From: Hyphomicrobiales bacterium
GTDB lineage: Bacteria; Pseudomonadota; Alphaproteobacteria; Rhizobiales; Rhizobiaceae
Reading direction: 5' to 3'
Length of the DNA stretch: 64,000 nucleotides
Assembly (NCBI GenBank): GCA_026400435.1
Contig: JAPLOZ010000095.1
Span: 1-64,000, forward strand
Made by a program: the position numbers and the translations under genes. The notes below the pieces were generated by a model. The model worked only from the letters and a program-made list of their open reading frames with translations, was not told where the DNA came from and searched no databases. The first letter of the stretch is position 1. The number at the start of each line of letters is the position of its first letter. Positions 47,350-58,299 of the stretch are shown one piece after another.

Positions 47350-48156
47350 TCAGACAATCTCGACCGAAAGGCCGGGCAGGTCGCAGCCCTGTATTTCCGT
47401 CGCCCAGCGCTCGCCGGGCAGGACTGGAAAGGCACGCGTCAGCGTACCGGTGGTGACAATCTCGCCGGCGCGAAGCTGCGGGTTGATTCTGTCCTTGCCA
47501 AGCACCGCGATGAGATGCGCCAGCGCCTGGATTGGTCCGTCGAGTACGTTCGATCCAACACCCGTATCCATTGTCTCGCCGTTGCGGCTGAGACTGATGG
47601 TGAGCTGCGACAGGTCGCGTGCAAGCATCATGCGCTGGTCGGCGGACAGTTCCAGCCTGGGCCCGACAAACAGCCGGCCATGCAATCCGCCATCGGCGAT
47701 GCAATCAGCGACCTTGAACCGCCAGCCGGGAAAGATCGATTGCACGAACTCGAAGCCGTGCGCGATCCAGTCGATAGATTGCCCTATCTCGTCGACGCTC
47801 ATGCCCGGCGTGAGATCGTGCCCGAGGCCAAGGACGATTTCCGGTTCGATGCGCGGCTCGGGCAATTGCGAAACCGCGACCGCGTCCCCCGGCAGAACGT
47901 CGCGCAACGTGGTGTCATAGACGTCGCCCCAGATCGGCTGGAACACGCCATATTCCGCCCAGATGGTGCGGTTCGTGAAGCCGATCTTGCGGCCGACCGG
48001 CGTTTCGCCCCGCGCGACTCTCAGCGCGCGCAATTCCGCCGTCACGCGATAGGCGTCGGAATCGGAGAACCCCGGGTCTGCGACCGTGAACGGTTCCATC
48101 TGGCCACCGCCATCGATCGCTGAAAGTACCGTTCTGGCGATCGCGGCGGCGTCCAT
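47350..48156 (-). CDS. 2-keto-4-pentenoate hydratase-like protein (FAH superfamily)
   Basis: This 268-residue hydratase/decarboxylase-like protein has VGRKIGFTNRTIWAEYGV near residue 53, the metal-binding stretch EPRIEPEIVLGLG, and VLDGPIQALAHL near the C-terminus, as in MhpD/HpaH proteins of aromatic meta-cleavage routes. No other aromatic catabolic gene adjoins it, so its substrate is open. It lies 11 bases behind the transaldolase-like gene and is probably its operon partner. Confidence 0.82.
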   Translation of the reverse strand: MDAAAIARTVLSAIDGGGQMEPFTVADPGFSDSDAYRVTAELRALRVARGETPVGRKIGFTNRTIWAEYGVFQPIWGDVYDTTLRDVLPGDAVAVSQLPEPRIEPEIVLGLGHDLTPGMSVDEIGQSIDWIAHGFEFVQSIFPGWRFKVADCIADGGLHGRLFVGPRLELSADQRMMLARDLSQLTISLSRNGETMDTGVGSNVLDGPIQALAHLIAVLGKDRINPQLRAGEIVTTGTLTRAFPVLPGERWATEIQGCDLPGLSVEIV

Positions 48157-48167
48157 TTCGGTCGACC

Positions 48168-48824
48168 TCAGGCGATCTTCTGGCCGGTCTTGGCCCAGTC
48201 GGCCAGGAACGCCGCGAGGCCCTTGTCTGTCAGCGGATGGCTGACAAGCGCCTTCAGCGTGGCCGGCGGCGCGGTGATGACATCCGCACCGATCAGCGCT
48301 GCCTGCTTGACATGGTTCACCGTGCGGACGGAGGCGGTCAGGATCTCCGTCGGATAGTCGTAGTTGTCGTAGATCTGCCTGATCTCGGCGATCAGCTCCA
48401 TGCCGTCAGACCCAGTATCGTCGATGCGTCCGACGAAAGGCGAGATGAAGGACGCACCGGCTTTGGCGGCGAGCAGCGCCTGGTTGGCGGAGAAGCACAG
48501 CGTGACGTTGACGAGGCGCTTCATGTCCGTGCGGATCGTCTTGCAGGCCTTGAGCCCGTCCAGCGTCAGCGGCACCTTGATGCAGATGTTGTCGGCGATC
48601 TTCGAGAGGACTTCCGCTTCCTTCATCATCTGCCCATATTCGGTGGCGACGACTTCCGCCGACACAGGCCCGGAGACTATGGAGCAGATTTCCTTGGTCA
48701 CCTCGGTGATGTTGCCGCCCGACTTCAGGATCAGCGACGGGTTCGTTGTAACGCCGTCGAGCAGACCGAGGTCATTGAGCTCGCGGATTTCCTTGACGTC
48801 TGCCGTATCGGCGAAAAACTTCAT
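48168..48824 (-). CDS. Transaldolase, small TalC/fructose-6-phosphate aldolase type
   Basis: This 218-residue TIM-barrel Schiff-base aldolase begins [20 protein letters not shown] and has [14 protein letters not shown] and [15 protein letters not shown] with the reactive lysine. [21 protein letters not shown] follows. The short length separates it from the 320-residue TalA/B type. It supports the non-oxidative pentose phosphate pathway. Transaldolase versus F6P-aldolase activity cannot be fixed by eye. It is divergent from priA by 120 bases. Confidence 0.9.
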   Translation of the reverse strand: MKFFADTADVKEIRELNDLGLLDGVTTNPSLILKSGGNITEVTKEICSIVSGPVSAEVVATEYGQMMKEAEVLSKIADNICIKVPLTLDGLKACKTIRTDMKRLVNVTLCFSANQALLAAKAGASFISPFVGRIDDTGSDGMELIAEIRQIYDNYDYPTEILTASVRTVNHVKQAALIGADVITAPPATLKALVSHPLTDKGLAAFLADWAKTGQKIA

Positions 48825-48944
48825 GGCCTTCTCCTTTAAATCGTTGCGCGCCGTCCATGGCGCAAACCATTCAGGCCGATCGGGTTCGATCGTCGGCCCT
48901 GCCGGCCTTTGCTCTAGCCGAAACTCGGGGCAAGGTCACGCGCC

Positions 48945-51140
48945 ATGAAAGACGATTCGCGCAAGGCACAGGGAACTGTGCGTTCGGCGCCCGTGCTGGT
49001 GCCAATGCCCGCCGAGCGACCCTACACCTATGCCGTGCCCGACGGCATGCATGTCGTTCCGGGTTCCATTGTGCGCGTGCCGCTTGGTCCCCGCGAGGTC
49101 GCCGGCATCGTCTGGGACTGCGATGCCGGGGACGTCGACCCGAAGAAGCTGAAGCCGATTTCGCAGCTATTCGACTGTCCGCCCATCGACCGGGAAACCC
49201 GGCGTTTCGTCGATTGGATCTCGACCTACACGCTTGCCGCACCCGGAATGGTTGCCCGCATGCTCCTGCGCGCGCCCGCCGCGTTCGATCCCGAGCCGTG
49301 GACGGAGGGTCTGCAGCGTACCGAAGCCGTTCCCGACCGGATGACCGCAGCCCGCGCCCGCGTGCTTGAAGCATCCCGTGACGGCTTTGCCTGGACGCGC
49401 TCGGGGCTTGCCCACGCGGCCGGCGTGTCTTCCACCGTCATTGACGGTCTGCGCGATCAGGGTGTGTTCGAGACGGTCATGATTCCGCCGCGTCCCGTCG
49501 TCGCCGAACCCGACACCAGCTATGCGCAGCCGGAACTTTCGCCCGACCAGCAGGCAGTGGCCGACATGCTGCGCGCGGCGGTGGAAAAGGGCGGCGCGGC
49601 GGTGACGCTGGTCGACGGCGTCACCGGCTCCGGCAAGACCGAGGTCTATTTCGAGGCGGTGGCCTCGGCGCTGGATAAAGGCCGTCAGGTGCTGATCCTT
49701 TTACCTGAAATTGCCCTGACGCACGCCTTTCTGGAACGCTTTCAGGACAGATTTGGCGCCAAACCGGCCGAATGGCACTCGGATCTGCCTCCGCGCATGC
49801 GCGAGAAGGTATGGCGTCAGGTGGCAGAAGGGTCTGTGCGTGTGGTGGCCGGCGCGCGTTCGGCGCTTTTTCTGCCGTTTCAGGAACTCGGGCTGATCGT
49901 CGTCGACGAGGAGCACGACCCGGCCTACAAGCAGGAGGACCGCGTCTCTTACAACGCCCGCGACATGGCGGTGGTGCGCGGACGGATCGGCGGCTTTCCG
50001 GTAGTCCTGGCGTCGGCGACACCCTCGATCGATAGCCGGGTCAACGCGGATCAGGGCCGTTATGCCCGCGCGATGCTGCCGGCGCGGTTCGCGGAAGCTG
50101 CGCTGCCCCACCTGCAGACGATCGACATGCGCCGTGCACCGCCGGCGCGCGGCGGCTTCCTGTCGCCGATCCTGATTTCACAGATCCGGCGGACCCTCGA
50201 GCGCGGCGAGCAGTCGCTGCTCTTCCTCAACAGGCGCGGCTACGCGCCGCTGACGCTGTGCCGGGTCTGCGGTCACCGCTTCCAGTGCCCTGACTGTTCG
50301 AGCTGGCTGGTCGAACACCGCTTCCGGGGGCAACTCGTCTGCCATCATTGCGGACACCACGAAAAGCGCCCGGACGCCTGCCCGGAATGCGGCACGTTCG
50401 ACCATCTCGTCGCCTGTGGGCCGGGCGTCGAGCGTGTAGCGGAAGAAGTCGTCGGCCATTTCCCGGACGCCCGCACCATCGTGCTGTCGTCCGACCTGCT
50501 CGGCGGCGTGCGGCGGCTTAGGCTGGAACTCGACGCCATCGCCAATGGCGACGCCGACATCGTCATCGGCACGCAACTCGTGGCCAAGGGCCACAATTTC
50601 CCGGATATGACGCTGGTCGGAATCGTCGACGCGGATCTCGGGCTCGCCAATGGCGATCCCCGCGCGGCAGAACGGACGTTCCAGCTGCTCAGCCAGGTCA
50701 CCGGCCGCGCCGGCCGAACCGGCAAGAAGAGCCTGGGGCTCTTGCAGACTTTCCAGCCCGATCATCCGGTCATGCGCGCAATCGTGTCGGGCAATGCAGA
50801 GGCATTCTATCAACGGGAGATAGCCGAGCGCGAAAAGTCCGGCCTGCCGCCGTTTGGCCGGCTCGCCGGCATCATCGTCAGCGCCGCCACGCGCGCCGAG
50901 GCCGAAAGTCACGCTCGCGCCATCCGCCGCGCCGCGCCCGCAACGGCCGACATCCAGATGCTTGGCCCCGCCGAAGCGCCGCTGGCGCTGCTGGCCGGCC
51001 GCCATCGCTTCCGCCTCCTGGTGCATGGCGGGCGTCGTTCCGACATGCAGAGCTACATCAAGGCTGTCCTGTCGGACGGACCGAAAGTGCGCGGATCGGT
51101 GCGTGTCGCCGTGGACATCGATCCGCAGAGCTTCTTGTGA
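48945..51140 (+). CDS. priA: Primosomal protein N' (replication restart helicase)
   Basis: PriA reloads the replicative helicase at stalled forks. It has 731 residues: an N-terminal DNA-binding domain (APVLVPMPAERPYTYAVPDG), a helicase core with Walker A GVTGSGKTEVYF, the DEEH box in VVDEEHDPAYKQED, and a zinc region CRVCGHRFQCPDC with CHHCGHH and CPECG. GTQLVAKGHNFPDMTLVG and QVTGRAGRTGKKS are later helicase motifs. ATG at 48945. Confidence 0.95.
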   Translation: MKDDSRKAQGTVRSAPVLVPMPAERPYTYAVPDGMHVVPGSIVRVPLGPREVAGIVWDCDAGDVDPKKLKPISQLFDCPPIDRETRRFVDWISTYTLAAPGMVARMLLRAPAAFDPEPWTEGLQRTEAVPDRMTAARARVLEASRDGFAWTRSGLAHAAGVSSTVIDGLRDQGVFETVMIPPRPVVAEPDTSYAQPELSPDQQAVADMLRAAVEKGGAAVTLVDGVTGSGKTEVYFEAVASALDKGRQVLILLPEIALTHAFLERFQDRFGAKPAEWHSDLPPRMREKVWRQVAEGSVRVVAGARSALFLPFQELGLIVVDEEHDPAYKQEDRVSYNARDMAVVRGRIGGFPVVLASATPSIDSRVNADQGRYARAMLPARFAEAALPHLQTIDMRRAPPARGGFLSPILISQIRRTLERGEQSLLFLNRRGYAPLTLCRVCGHRFQCPDCSSWLVEHRFRGQLVCHHCGHHEKRPDACPECGTFDHLVACGPGVERVAEEVVGHFPDARTIVLSSDLLGGVRRLRLELDAIANGDADIVIGTQLVAKGHNFPDMTLVGIVDADLGLANGDPRAAERTFQLLSQVTGRAGRTGKKSLGLLQTFQPDHPVMRAIVSGNAEAFYQREIAEREKSGLPPFGRLAGIIVSAATRAEAESHARAIRRAAPATADIQMLGPAEAPLALLAGRHRFRLLVHGGRRSDMQSYIKAVLSDGPKVRGSVRVAVDIDPQSFL

Positions 51141-51210
51141 ACGGTCATGGCGGTACGGTCGTCGCCGATGCACCAGCACGCCTGAAGCGCTGCGGATCAA
51201 TTGTGTGCTG

Positions 51211-51852
51211 TCAGGCGGCCTTTCTCAGGGCCGTCAGGGTCGAGTCGGCCCGGCTCCAGGCATCGGTCGCCCGCATGGCGTCGAAGTAGCGGTTGATATT
51301 GGCGAAGCGCGACCAGTCGAAGTCGATGGCGTCACGATATTTTTCCAAGCAGATCATCGCATAGTCCGCCAGGGTTACGCCGGAACCGACAAGCGTTGCG
51401 CGACCCTCGAGACGGCCGTCGAGGACCGGCGCATAACGGGCGATCTCCTGCAGGCAGAAGTCCATAAGGTCCTTGCTGGGTGGAGCAAATCCGAACTTCG
51501 GCTTTATGACGCTTTCGAACACCACAGTGCCGAATGCCCGGTTGAAATGCGCCAGTTCCCAGAACTGCCAGCGCAGGACGTCGGCGCGAACCACCGGATC
51601 GGCGGGGAAGAGCGACGACCCGCCCGCCTTCTCCACCAGGTAGATGTTGATGGCGTTCGATTCCCAGAGCGTGACGTCGCCGTCAACCAGGACCGGCACC
51701 ATCGCGTTCGGATTCAAGGCGACAAATTCCGGCCTGGTCGTATCACCGCTGGCGAAGTCCAGCCCTGTGATCTCCGCCTTCAAGCCAAGATGATTGAGGA
51801 CTGCGACGACCTTGCGCGAATTGGGTGAACCGGGAAGTGTATAGAGTTTCAT
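51211..51852 (-). CDS. Glutathione S-transferase
   Basis: This 213-residue cytosolic GST has an N-terminal thioredoxin fold (MKLYTLPGSPNSRKVVAVLNH with a likely catalytic Ser/Asn and VPVLVDGDVTLWESNAINIYL for glutathione) and an alpha-helical C-terminal domain (about 88-210). GAGGAG precedes the ATG. Its promoter mirrors that of the divergent sigma factor gene, so it is probably a target of that factor in a stress response. The substrate is unknown. Confidence 0.9.
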   Translation of the reverse strand: MKLYTLPGSPNSRKVVAVLNHLGLKAEITGLDFASGDTTRPEFVALNPNAMVPVLVDGDVTLWESNAINIYLVEKAGGSSLFPADPVVRADVLRWQFWELAHFNRAFGTVVFESVIKPKFGFAPPSKDLMDFCLQEIARYAPVLDGRLEGRATLVGSGVTLADYAMICLEKYRDAIDFDWSRFANINRYFDAMRATDAWSRADSTLTALRKAA

Positions 51853-51880
51853 GACCGAACTCCTCTTGTTGGGGTCGCGC

Positions 51881-51912
51881 TGAAGACGAAAGCCATGGCA
51901 AAAAGGATTCCC
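51881..51912 (-). promoter_or_regulatory. ECF-type promoter of the GST gene
   Basis: On the minus strand GGGAATCC (51912-51905), 16 bases, CGTCTTCA (51888-51881), 28 bases before the GST ATG. The -35 is identical to that of the divergent sigma factor promoter. Confidence 0.65.
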
Positions 51913-51933
51913 GTCTAAACAATTTTGGTTTGC

Positions 51934-51965
51934 GGGAATCCTTTGGGCTGGACGAAACGTCTAAG
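51934..51965 (+). promoter_or_regulatory. ECF-type promoter of the sigma factor gene
   Basis: GGGAATCC (51934-51941), 16 bases, CGTCTAAG (51958-51965), 33 bases before the sigma factor ATG. This -35/-10 style is that of extracytoplasmic function sigma factors, suggesting self-activation. Confidence 0.65.
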
Positions 51966-51998
51966 CGAAACCGAACAAGGAGTTCGGGGGAGCAAGCC

Positions 51999-52901
51999 AT
52001 GCCAAGTGCACTACCTCTTACAGACTTTGAAGAGCTGGCCCGTACCATGCGGCCGAAGCTGCATCGCTACTGCTCACGCATGGCGGGCTCGTCGATAGAC
52101 GGCGAGGACATCGTCCAGGACGCCTTGCTCAAGGCGACGCAGGCGGGCATGGACGCAACGGTCGCCGATCCCGAGGCGTGGCTGTTTCGCATTGCCCACA
52201 ACGCCGCCATCGATTTCTTGCGTCGCAGAGTGCGCCTGCAGGCGATTTCCGTCGAGCAACGCGACGAAGAGGCGGTCGCCGACCCCAATGACGAGGTTGG
52301 GCGCCACGAAATTGCGGCCATGGGACTGCGCCCATTCATGAAGCTGTCGCCGGCGGAGCGCAGCAGCGTCATCCTGATGGACGTCATCGGCTATTCGGCG
52401 CGTGAAGTCGGCCTGATCATGAACGCAACGACACCGGCGGTGAAGGCCGCGCTGCACCGTGGTCGAACGCGGTTGGCCTCGCTCGGCGCGCAGGAGCAAA
52501 GCGAGGATGCGGTCGAGCTGTCGGAGCGCGAACATGAGCGCCTGGCGCACTATGTGGACCGGTTCAACGCGCGCGACTTCGACGCCGTGCGAAAATTGCT
52601 CGCTGAAGACGTTCACCTGGAAATCGTCGGCCGCATGGAGCTTCGCGGCAAGCGCGAGGTTGAGCGCTACTTTGGCAACTACGGAAGCCGTTTCGACTGG
52701 CAGCTTGCGGTCGGAGCGATCGAGGGACGTCCCGCCGTTCTGTTGCGAAACACAAGCGGAGAAGGCAGCAAGCCAACCAACTTCATCCTGCTCGAATGGC
52801 AGGCCGACAGCATAACCAGCATCAGGGATTTCCACTACACCGCCTACGTCCTAGAATGCGCGCTGGCTGGACCGTCCACCCCCTCGCCGGCCGCGCAATA
52901 A
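51999..52901 (+). CDS. ECF-like sigma factor with a SnoaL-like C-terminal domain
   Basis: This 300-residue RNA polymerase sigma factor has region 2 at about 10-80 (IDGEDIVQDALLKA, WLFRIAHNAAIDFLRRR) and region 4 at about 112-160 (LSPAERSSVILMDVIGYSAREVGLIM). It continues with an extra domain at about 175-285 (ERLAHYVDRFNARDFDAVRKLLAED) of the SnoaL/NTF2-like fold. Such fused domains regulate the sigma factor in place of a separate anti-sigma protein. The DGGGR-type motif of the ECF41 group is not visible. GGGGGAG and the ATG at 51999 set the start. It is divergent from a GST gene. Confidence 0.88.
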   Translation: MPSALPLTDFEELARTMRPKLHRYCSRMAGSSIDGEDIVQDALLKATQAGMDATVADPEAWLFRIAHNAAIDFLRRRVRLQAISVEQRDEEAVADPNDEVGRHEIAAMGLRPFMKLSPAERSSVILMDVIGYSAREVGLIMNATTPAVKAALHRGRTRLASLGAQEQSEDAVELSEREHERLAHYVDRFNARDFDAVRKLLAEDVHLEIVGRMELRGKREVERYFGNYGSRFDWQLAVGAIEGRPAVLLRNTSGEGSKPTNFILLEWQADSITSIRDFHYTAYVLECALAGPSTPSPAAQ

Positions 52902-53000
52902 GCGCCACTGGACGACGGGACCGGCGAATTTGCGCCGCGGGGTTCTTGACTTCCGCCCCGGGCGCCAGTCCATTTGATGCGGGCGCGCGAGGGTGACGAT

Positions 53001-53399
53001 ATGGAGTTCGCATTTCCATGGCCGGTGACGCAGGGAGAATGGCTGGCCTGGTGTTCAGCCGCCGTCACCGCGTTTCTCGGCGCAATCCTGCTGTTTGCGC
53101 CCGGCATCTCGTTTCGCTTGTTGAGGCTGCAGCCTAGACCCGAGCGCCCGGAAGCTTATGCCGCCGCCCGCGCCAACATGGCGGGCTTCTATCTTGGACT
53201 TGGCCTCTGCTGCCTTTTCCTCGGTCCCCAGCCCTTTCTTTACCTGGCGCTGGGATGCTCGTGGCTGATCACTGCTTTCGGCCGCATCGTTTCGATGATG
53301 TCCGACCGTGGCACCGGCCTGTCCAACTGGCTTTGGCTGGTCTTTGACATCGTGCTGGCGGGGCTCGCCCTTGCCTTTGCGCTGAGCTTCGTTCCCTGA
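53001..53399 (+). CDS. Four-helix membrane protein, DUF4345-like
   Basis: This 132-residue protein has four hydrophobic segments (about 14-35, 60-78, 80-98 and 108-130). ARANMAGFYLGLGLCC and GRIVSMMSDRG resemble the DUF4345 family of small membrane proteins with no known role. GAGGGTGA precedes the ATG at 53001. It follows the sigma factor gene after 99 bases on the same strand and may share its transcript. I see no terminator between them. Confidence 0.65.
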   Translation: MEFAFPWPVTQGEWLAWCSAAVTAFLGAILLFAPGISFRLLRLQPRPERPEAYAAARANMAGFYLGLGLCCLFLGPQPFLYLALGCSWLITAFGRIVSMMSDRGTGLSNWLWLVFDIVLAGLALAFALSFVP

Positions 53400-53470
53400 T
53401 TCCCTGAGGCCTTTCAGCGGCTTGCCCCGCACTGCGACAAAAGTGCCTGAAAAGCCCGTCCGCCAACGTG

Positions 53471-53499
53471 TTGCGGACTTGGAAAGCCTGTGCTAGACG
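53471..53499 (+). promoter_or_regulatory. Candidate promoter of the atp operon
   Basis: TTGCGG (53471-53476), 17 bases, TAGACG (53494-53499) lies about 130 bases before atpH. The boxes are imperfect. Confidence 0.35.
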
Positions 53500-53635
53500 G
53501 CAAGCGACTTTCGACAGGGGGGTACGGAGCGCGTATGCTCGTGTCGGAAAAAATCCAATGAGGCCAGGTACTTAGCCAGCGCAACAGTTGGCCACATGTG
53601 ACCTGCGGCCGGGCCAGACAGAGAAAAGACGAACA

Positions 53636-54196
53636 GTGGCACAGTCCAGCTCGCCAGTCTCCGGTATCGCCGAACGTTATGCGGGCTCTCTGTATGAGCT
53701 TGCCTTCCAGACCGGCGCCGTTGAGCAGGCCGAGACCGATCTCGCCCGCTTCGAGGGTATGCTTGCCGAAAGCGCGGACCTCGAGCGCATGATAAAGAGC
53801 CCGGTCTTCTCGGCCGAGGAGCAGCTCAAGGCGGTCGCCGCCATCGCCGACAAGGCGGGAATAGCCGGCTTGGTCGGTAATTTCCTGCGGGTGGTCGCGC
53901 AGAACCGCCGTCTGTTCGCCATTCCGGCGATGATCAAGGCATTCCGCGCCATAGCCGCGGACGCGCGCGGCGAGGTTGCGGCTGAAGTCACCAGCGCGCA
54001 TCCTCTCTCGGCCTCTCAGCACGACGAGCTCAAGGCAGCGCTCAAGAGCGTGACCGGCAAGGATGTCGCAATCGCCGCCACCGTCGACCCTTCGCTGCTC
54101 GGCGGGCTGGTGGTTAAGATCGGCTCGCGCCAGATCGACACGTCGCTCAAGACAAAACTCAATTCGCTCAAGCTTGCACTGAAAGAGGTCGGCTGA
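53636..54196 (+). CDS. atpH: ATP synthase F1 subunit delta
   Basis: This subunit links the F1 head to the peripheral stalk. It has 186 residues, the standard size. [18 protein letters not shown] is the N-terminal helix bundle, and [18 protein letters not shown] with [10 protein letters not shown] closes the C-terminus. The start is the GTG at 53636 ([10 protein letters not shown]). The in-frame ATG further upstream would add unrelated residues. The stop overlaps atpA by one base (TGATG). The Fo genes lie elsewhere, as is normal in alphaproteobacteria. Confidence 0.94.
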   Translation: MAQSSSPVSGIAERYAGSLYELAFQTGAVEQAETDLARFEGMLAESADLERMIKSPVFSAEEQLKAVAAIADKAGIAGLVGNFLRVVAQNRRLFAIPAMIKAFRAIAADARGEVAAEVTSAHPLSASQHDELKAALKSVTGKDVAIAATVDPSLLGGLVVKIGSRQIDTSLKTKLNSLKLALKEVG

Positions 54197-55725
54197 TGGA
54201 CATCCGCGCCGCGGAAATTTCCGCAATCCTAAAGGACCAGATCAAGAATTTCGGCAATGAGGCCGAAGTATCCGAGGTCGGTCAGGTTCTGTCGGTGGGC
54301 GACGGCATTGCCCGCGTCTATGGCCTCGACAATGTCCAGGCCGGCGAAATGGTCGAGTTCCCCGGCGGCATCCGCGGCATGGCGCTGAACCTCGAAAGCG
54401 ACAATGTCGGCATCGTCATCTTCGGCGCAGACCGCGACATCAAGGAAGGCGACATCGTCAAGCGCACCGGCTCCATCGTCGACGTGCCTGTCGGCAAGGG
54501 CCTGCTCGGACGCGTCGTCGACGGTCTCGGCAATCCGATCGATGGCAAGGGGCCCATCGTGGCGACAGAGCGCCGCCGCGTCGACGTCAAGGCGCCCGGC
54601 ATCATACCGCGCAAGTCGGTGCACGAGCCGATGTCAACCGGCCTCAAGGCCATTGACGCGCTGATCCCGATTGGCCGCGGCCAGCGCGAGCTGGTCATCG
54701 GCGACCGGCAGACCGGCAAGACCGCCATCATTCTCGACACTTTCCTGAACCAGAGGTCGCTCAACGAAGGCGACGACGAGAGCCAGAAGCTCTATTGCGT
54801 CTATGTGGCCATCGGCCAGAAGCGCTCGACGGTCGCGCAGTTCGTGAAGGTTCTGGAAGAGCGCGGTGCGCTCGAATATTCCATCATCGTTGCCGCAACC
54901 GCTTCGGATGCCGCCCCCATGCAGTTCATTGCGCCGTTCGCCGGTTGCGCGATGGGCGAGTATTTCCGCGACAATGGCATGCACGCCGTGATCGCCTACG
55001 ACGATCTGTCCAAGCAGGCCGTCGCCTACCGTCAGATGTCGCTGCTGCTGCGCCGGCCGCCGGGTCGCGAAGCCTATCCGGGCGACGTTTTCTACCTGCA
55101 CTCGCGCCTTCTGGAACGCGCCGCCAAGCTGAATGACGACAACGGCAACGGCTCGCTCACCGCCCTGCCGGTCATCGAGACGCAGGCCAACGACGTTTCC
55201 GCCTATATCCCGACCAACGTGATCTCGATCACCGATGGCCAGATATTCCTTGAGACCAACCTGTTCTTCCAGGGCATCCGCCCTGCCGTCAACGTCGGCC
55301 TCTCGGTGTCGCGCGTCGGCTCGTCGGCGCAGATCAAGGCGATGAAGCAGGTTGCCGGCTCGATCAAGGGCGAGCTTGCCCAGTACCGCGAGATGGCTGC
55401 CTTCGCGCAGTTCGGCTCCGATCTCGACGCTGCGACCCAGCGCCTGCTCAACCGCGGCGCACGCCTGACGGAACTGCTCAAGCAGCCGCAGTTCTCGCCG
55501 CTCAAGACCGAGGAACAGGTCGTCGTCATTTTTGCCGGCGTCAATGGCTACCTCGACAAGCTGACGGTGCCGCAGGTCGGCAAATTCGAGCAGGGCCTGC
55601 TTGCCCACATGCGCGCGGACGGCAAGGATGTGCTCGACGCCATCCGCCTCGAAAAGCAGATCAGCGACGACACCCGGGCCAAGCTCAAGGGCCACATCGA
55701 CGCGTTCGCAAAGAACTTCGCCTGA
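54196..55725 (+). CDS. atpA: ATP synthase F1 subunit alpha
   Basis: This 509-residue regulatory, non-catalytic nucleotide-binding subunit of F1 has Walker [14 protein letters not shown], the alpha signature [14 protein letters not shown], and a normal N-terminal [13 protein letters not shown] that meets delta. It is the second gene of atpHAGDC. The next gene follows after 15 bases. Confidence 0.98.
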   Translation: MDIRAAEISAILKDQIKNFGNEAEVSEVGQVLSVGDGIARVYGLDNVQAGEMVEFPGGIRGMALNLESDNVGIVIFGADRDIKEGDIVKRTGSIVDVPVGKGLLGRVVDGLGNPIDGKGPIVATERRRVDVKAPGIIPRKSVHEPMSTGLKAIDALIPIGRGQRELVIGDRQTGKTAIILDTFLNQRSLNEGDDESQKLYCVYVAIGQKRSTVAQFVKVLEERGALEYSIIVAATASDAAPMQFIAPFAGCAMGEYFRDNGMHAVIAYDDLSKQAVAYRQMSLLLRRPPGREAYPGDVFYLHSRLLERAAKLNDDNGNGSLTALPVIETQANDVSAYIPTNVISITDGQIFLETNLFFQGIRPAVNVGLSVSRVGSSAQIKAMKQVAGSIKGELAQYREMAAFAQFGSDLDAATQRLLNRGARLTELLKQPQFSPLKTEEQVVVIFAGVNGYLDKLTVPQVGKFEQGLLAHMRADGKDVLDAIRLEKQISDDTRAKLKGHIDAFAKNFA

Positions 55726-55740
55726 ACTGACGGATAAGGC

Positions 55741-56625
55741 ATGGCCTCGCTAAAAGACCTCCGCAACCGGATCGCCTCGGTCAAGGCGACGCAGAAGATC
55801 ACCAAGGCGATGCAGATGGTCGCCGCGGCGAAGCTGCGCCGCGCGCAGGAAGCGGCCGAGGCAGCTCGACCCTATTCGCAGCGCATGGGCGCCGTACTCG
55901 CCAACATCGCGCAGGCGGTCGGCGGCGGCGGCGATGCCCCCGCGCTAATGACCGGCACCGGGAAGGACGATACCCATCTTCTGGTCGTCTGCACCGCCGA
56001 ACGCGGACTTTGCGGCGGCTTCAACAGCCAGATCGCGCGATTTGCGCGGGACCATATCCGCCGCTTGCAGGGCCAGGGCAAGACTGTGAAGATCATCTGC
56101 GTGGGCAAGAAGGGTTTCGACATCCTTCGTCGCGACTTCGCCTCGCTGATCATCGACCGAGTCGACCTGCGCGAGGTAAAGACGCTCGGCTTTGTCAACG
56201 CCGACGCAATCGCCAGGAAAATCATCGGCCTCTTCAACGAGGGCGGCTTCGACATCTGCACGCTGTTCTATTCCGAGTTCAAGTCGGTAATTAGCCAGGT
56301 TCCGACCGCGCTTCAGGTCATACCGGCCGCGGCTTCGGTGGCTGCCGGCGCCGCCGAATCCGGCGGCACGGCTGCCTACGAGTATGAGCCCGAGCCAGGC
56401 GAAATCCTGTCGGACCTCATTCCGCGCAACATTTCCGTGCAGGTTTTCCGGGCGCTGCTCGAAAACGCAGCCGGCGAGATGGGCGCCAAGATGAGCGCCA
56501 TGGACAATGCCACGCGCAACGCAGGCGAAATGATCGGCAAGCTGACGATCACCTACAACCGCCAGCGTCAGGCACAGATCACCAAAGAACTCATCGAGAT
56601 CATTTCGGGCGCGGAAGCGCTCTAG
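55741..56625 (+). CDS. atpG: ATP synthase F1 subunit gamma
   Basis: The rotor shaft of F1 has 294 residues. The N-terminal [29 protein letters not shown] coiled helix and the C-terminal [20 protein letters not shown] with a helix to the end form the shaft. The middle has [13 protein letters not shown] small Ala/Gly/Glu-rich insertion (about residues 200-220) is typical of the group. Confidence 0.97.
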   Translation: MASLKDLRNRIASVKATQKITKAMQMVAAAKLRRAQEAAEAARPYSQRMGAVLANIAQAVGGGGDAPALMTGTGKDDTHLLVVCTAERGLCGGFNSQIARFARDHIRRLQGQGKTVKIICVGKKGFDILRRDFASLIIDRVDLREVKTLGFVNADAIARKIIGLFNEGGFDICTLFYSEFKSVISQVPTALQVIPAAASVAAGAAESGGTAAYEYEPEPGEILSDLIPRNISVQVFRALLENAAGEMGAKMSAMDNATRNAGEMIGKLTITYNRQRQAQITKELIEIISGAEAL

Positions 56626-58182
<1,557 letters not shown>

Positions 58183-58184
58183 TC

Positions 58185-58290
58185 GGTGAATGGTCAATAG
58201 TGAATGGTGAATGGAGAGCGGTGATCGTGAAGCAGTGACTTGTTGCGGTCGTTCCATCGACCATTGACTATTCACTCTTGACCATTCACC
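58185..58290. repeat. Long imperfect inverted repeat between atpD and atpC
   Basis: Two arms of about 30 bases (58185-58214 and 58261-58290) pair with few mismatches around a 46-base centre. They are built of the short units GTGAATGG and GTCAATAG. The element begins 3 bases after the atpD stop and ends 9 bases before the atpC start, where no Shine-Dalgarno is left. It looks like a dispersed palindromic (REP- or MITE-like) element in an essential operon. Confidence 0.75.
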
Positions 58291-58299
58291 CAAAAACCG

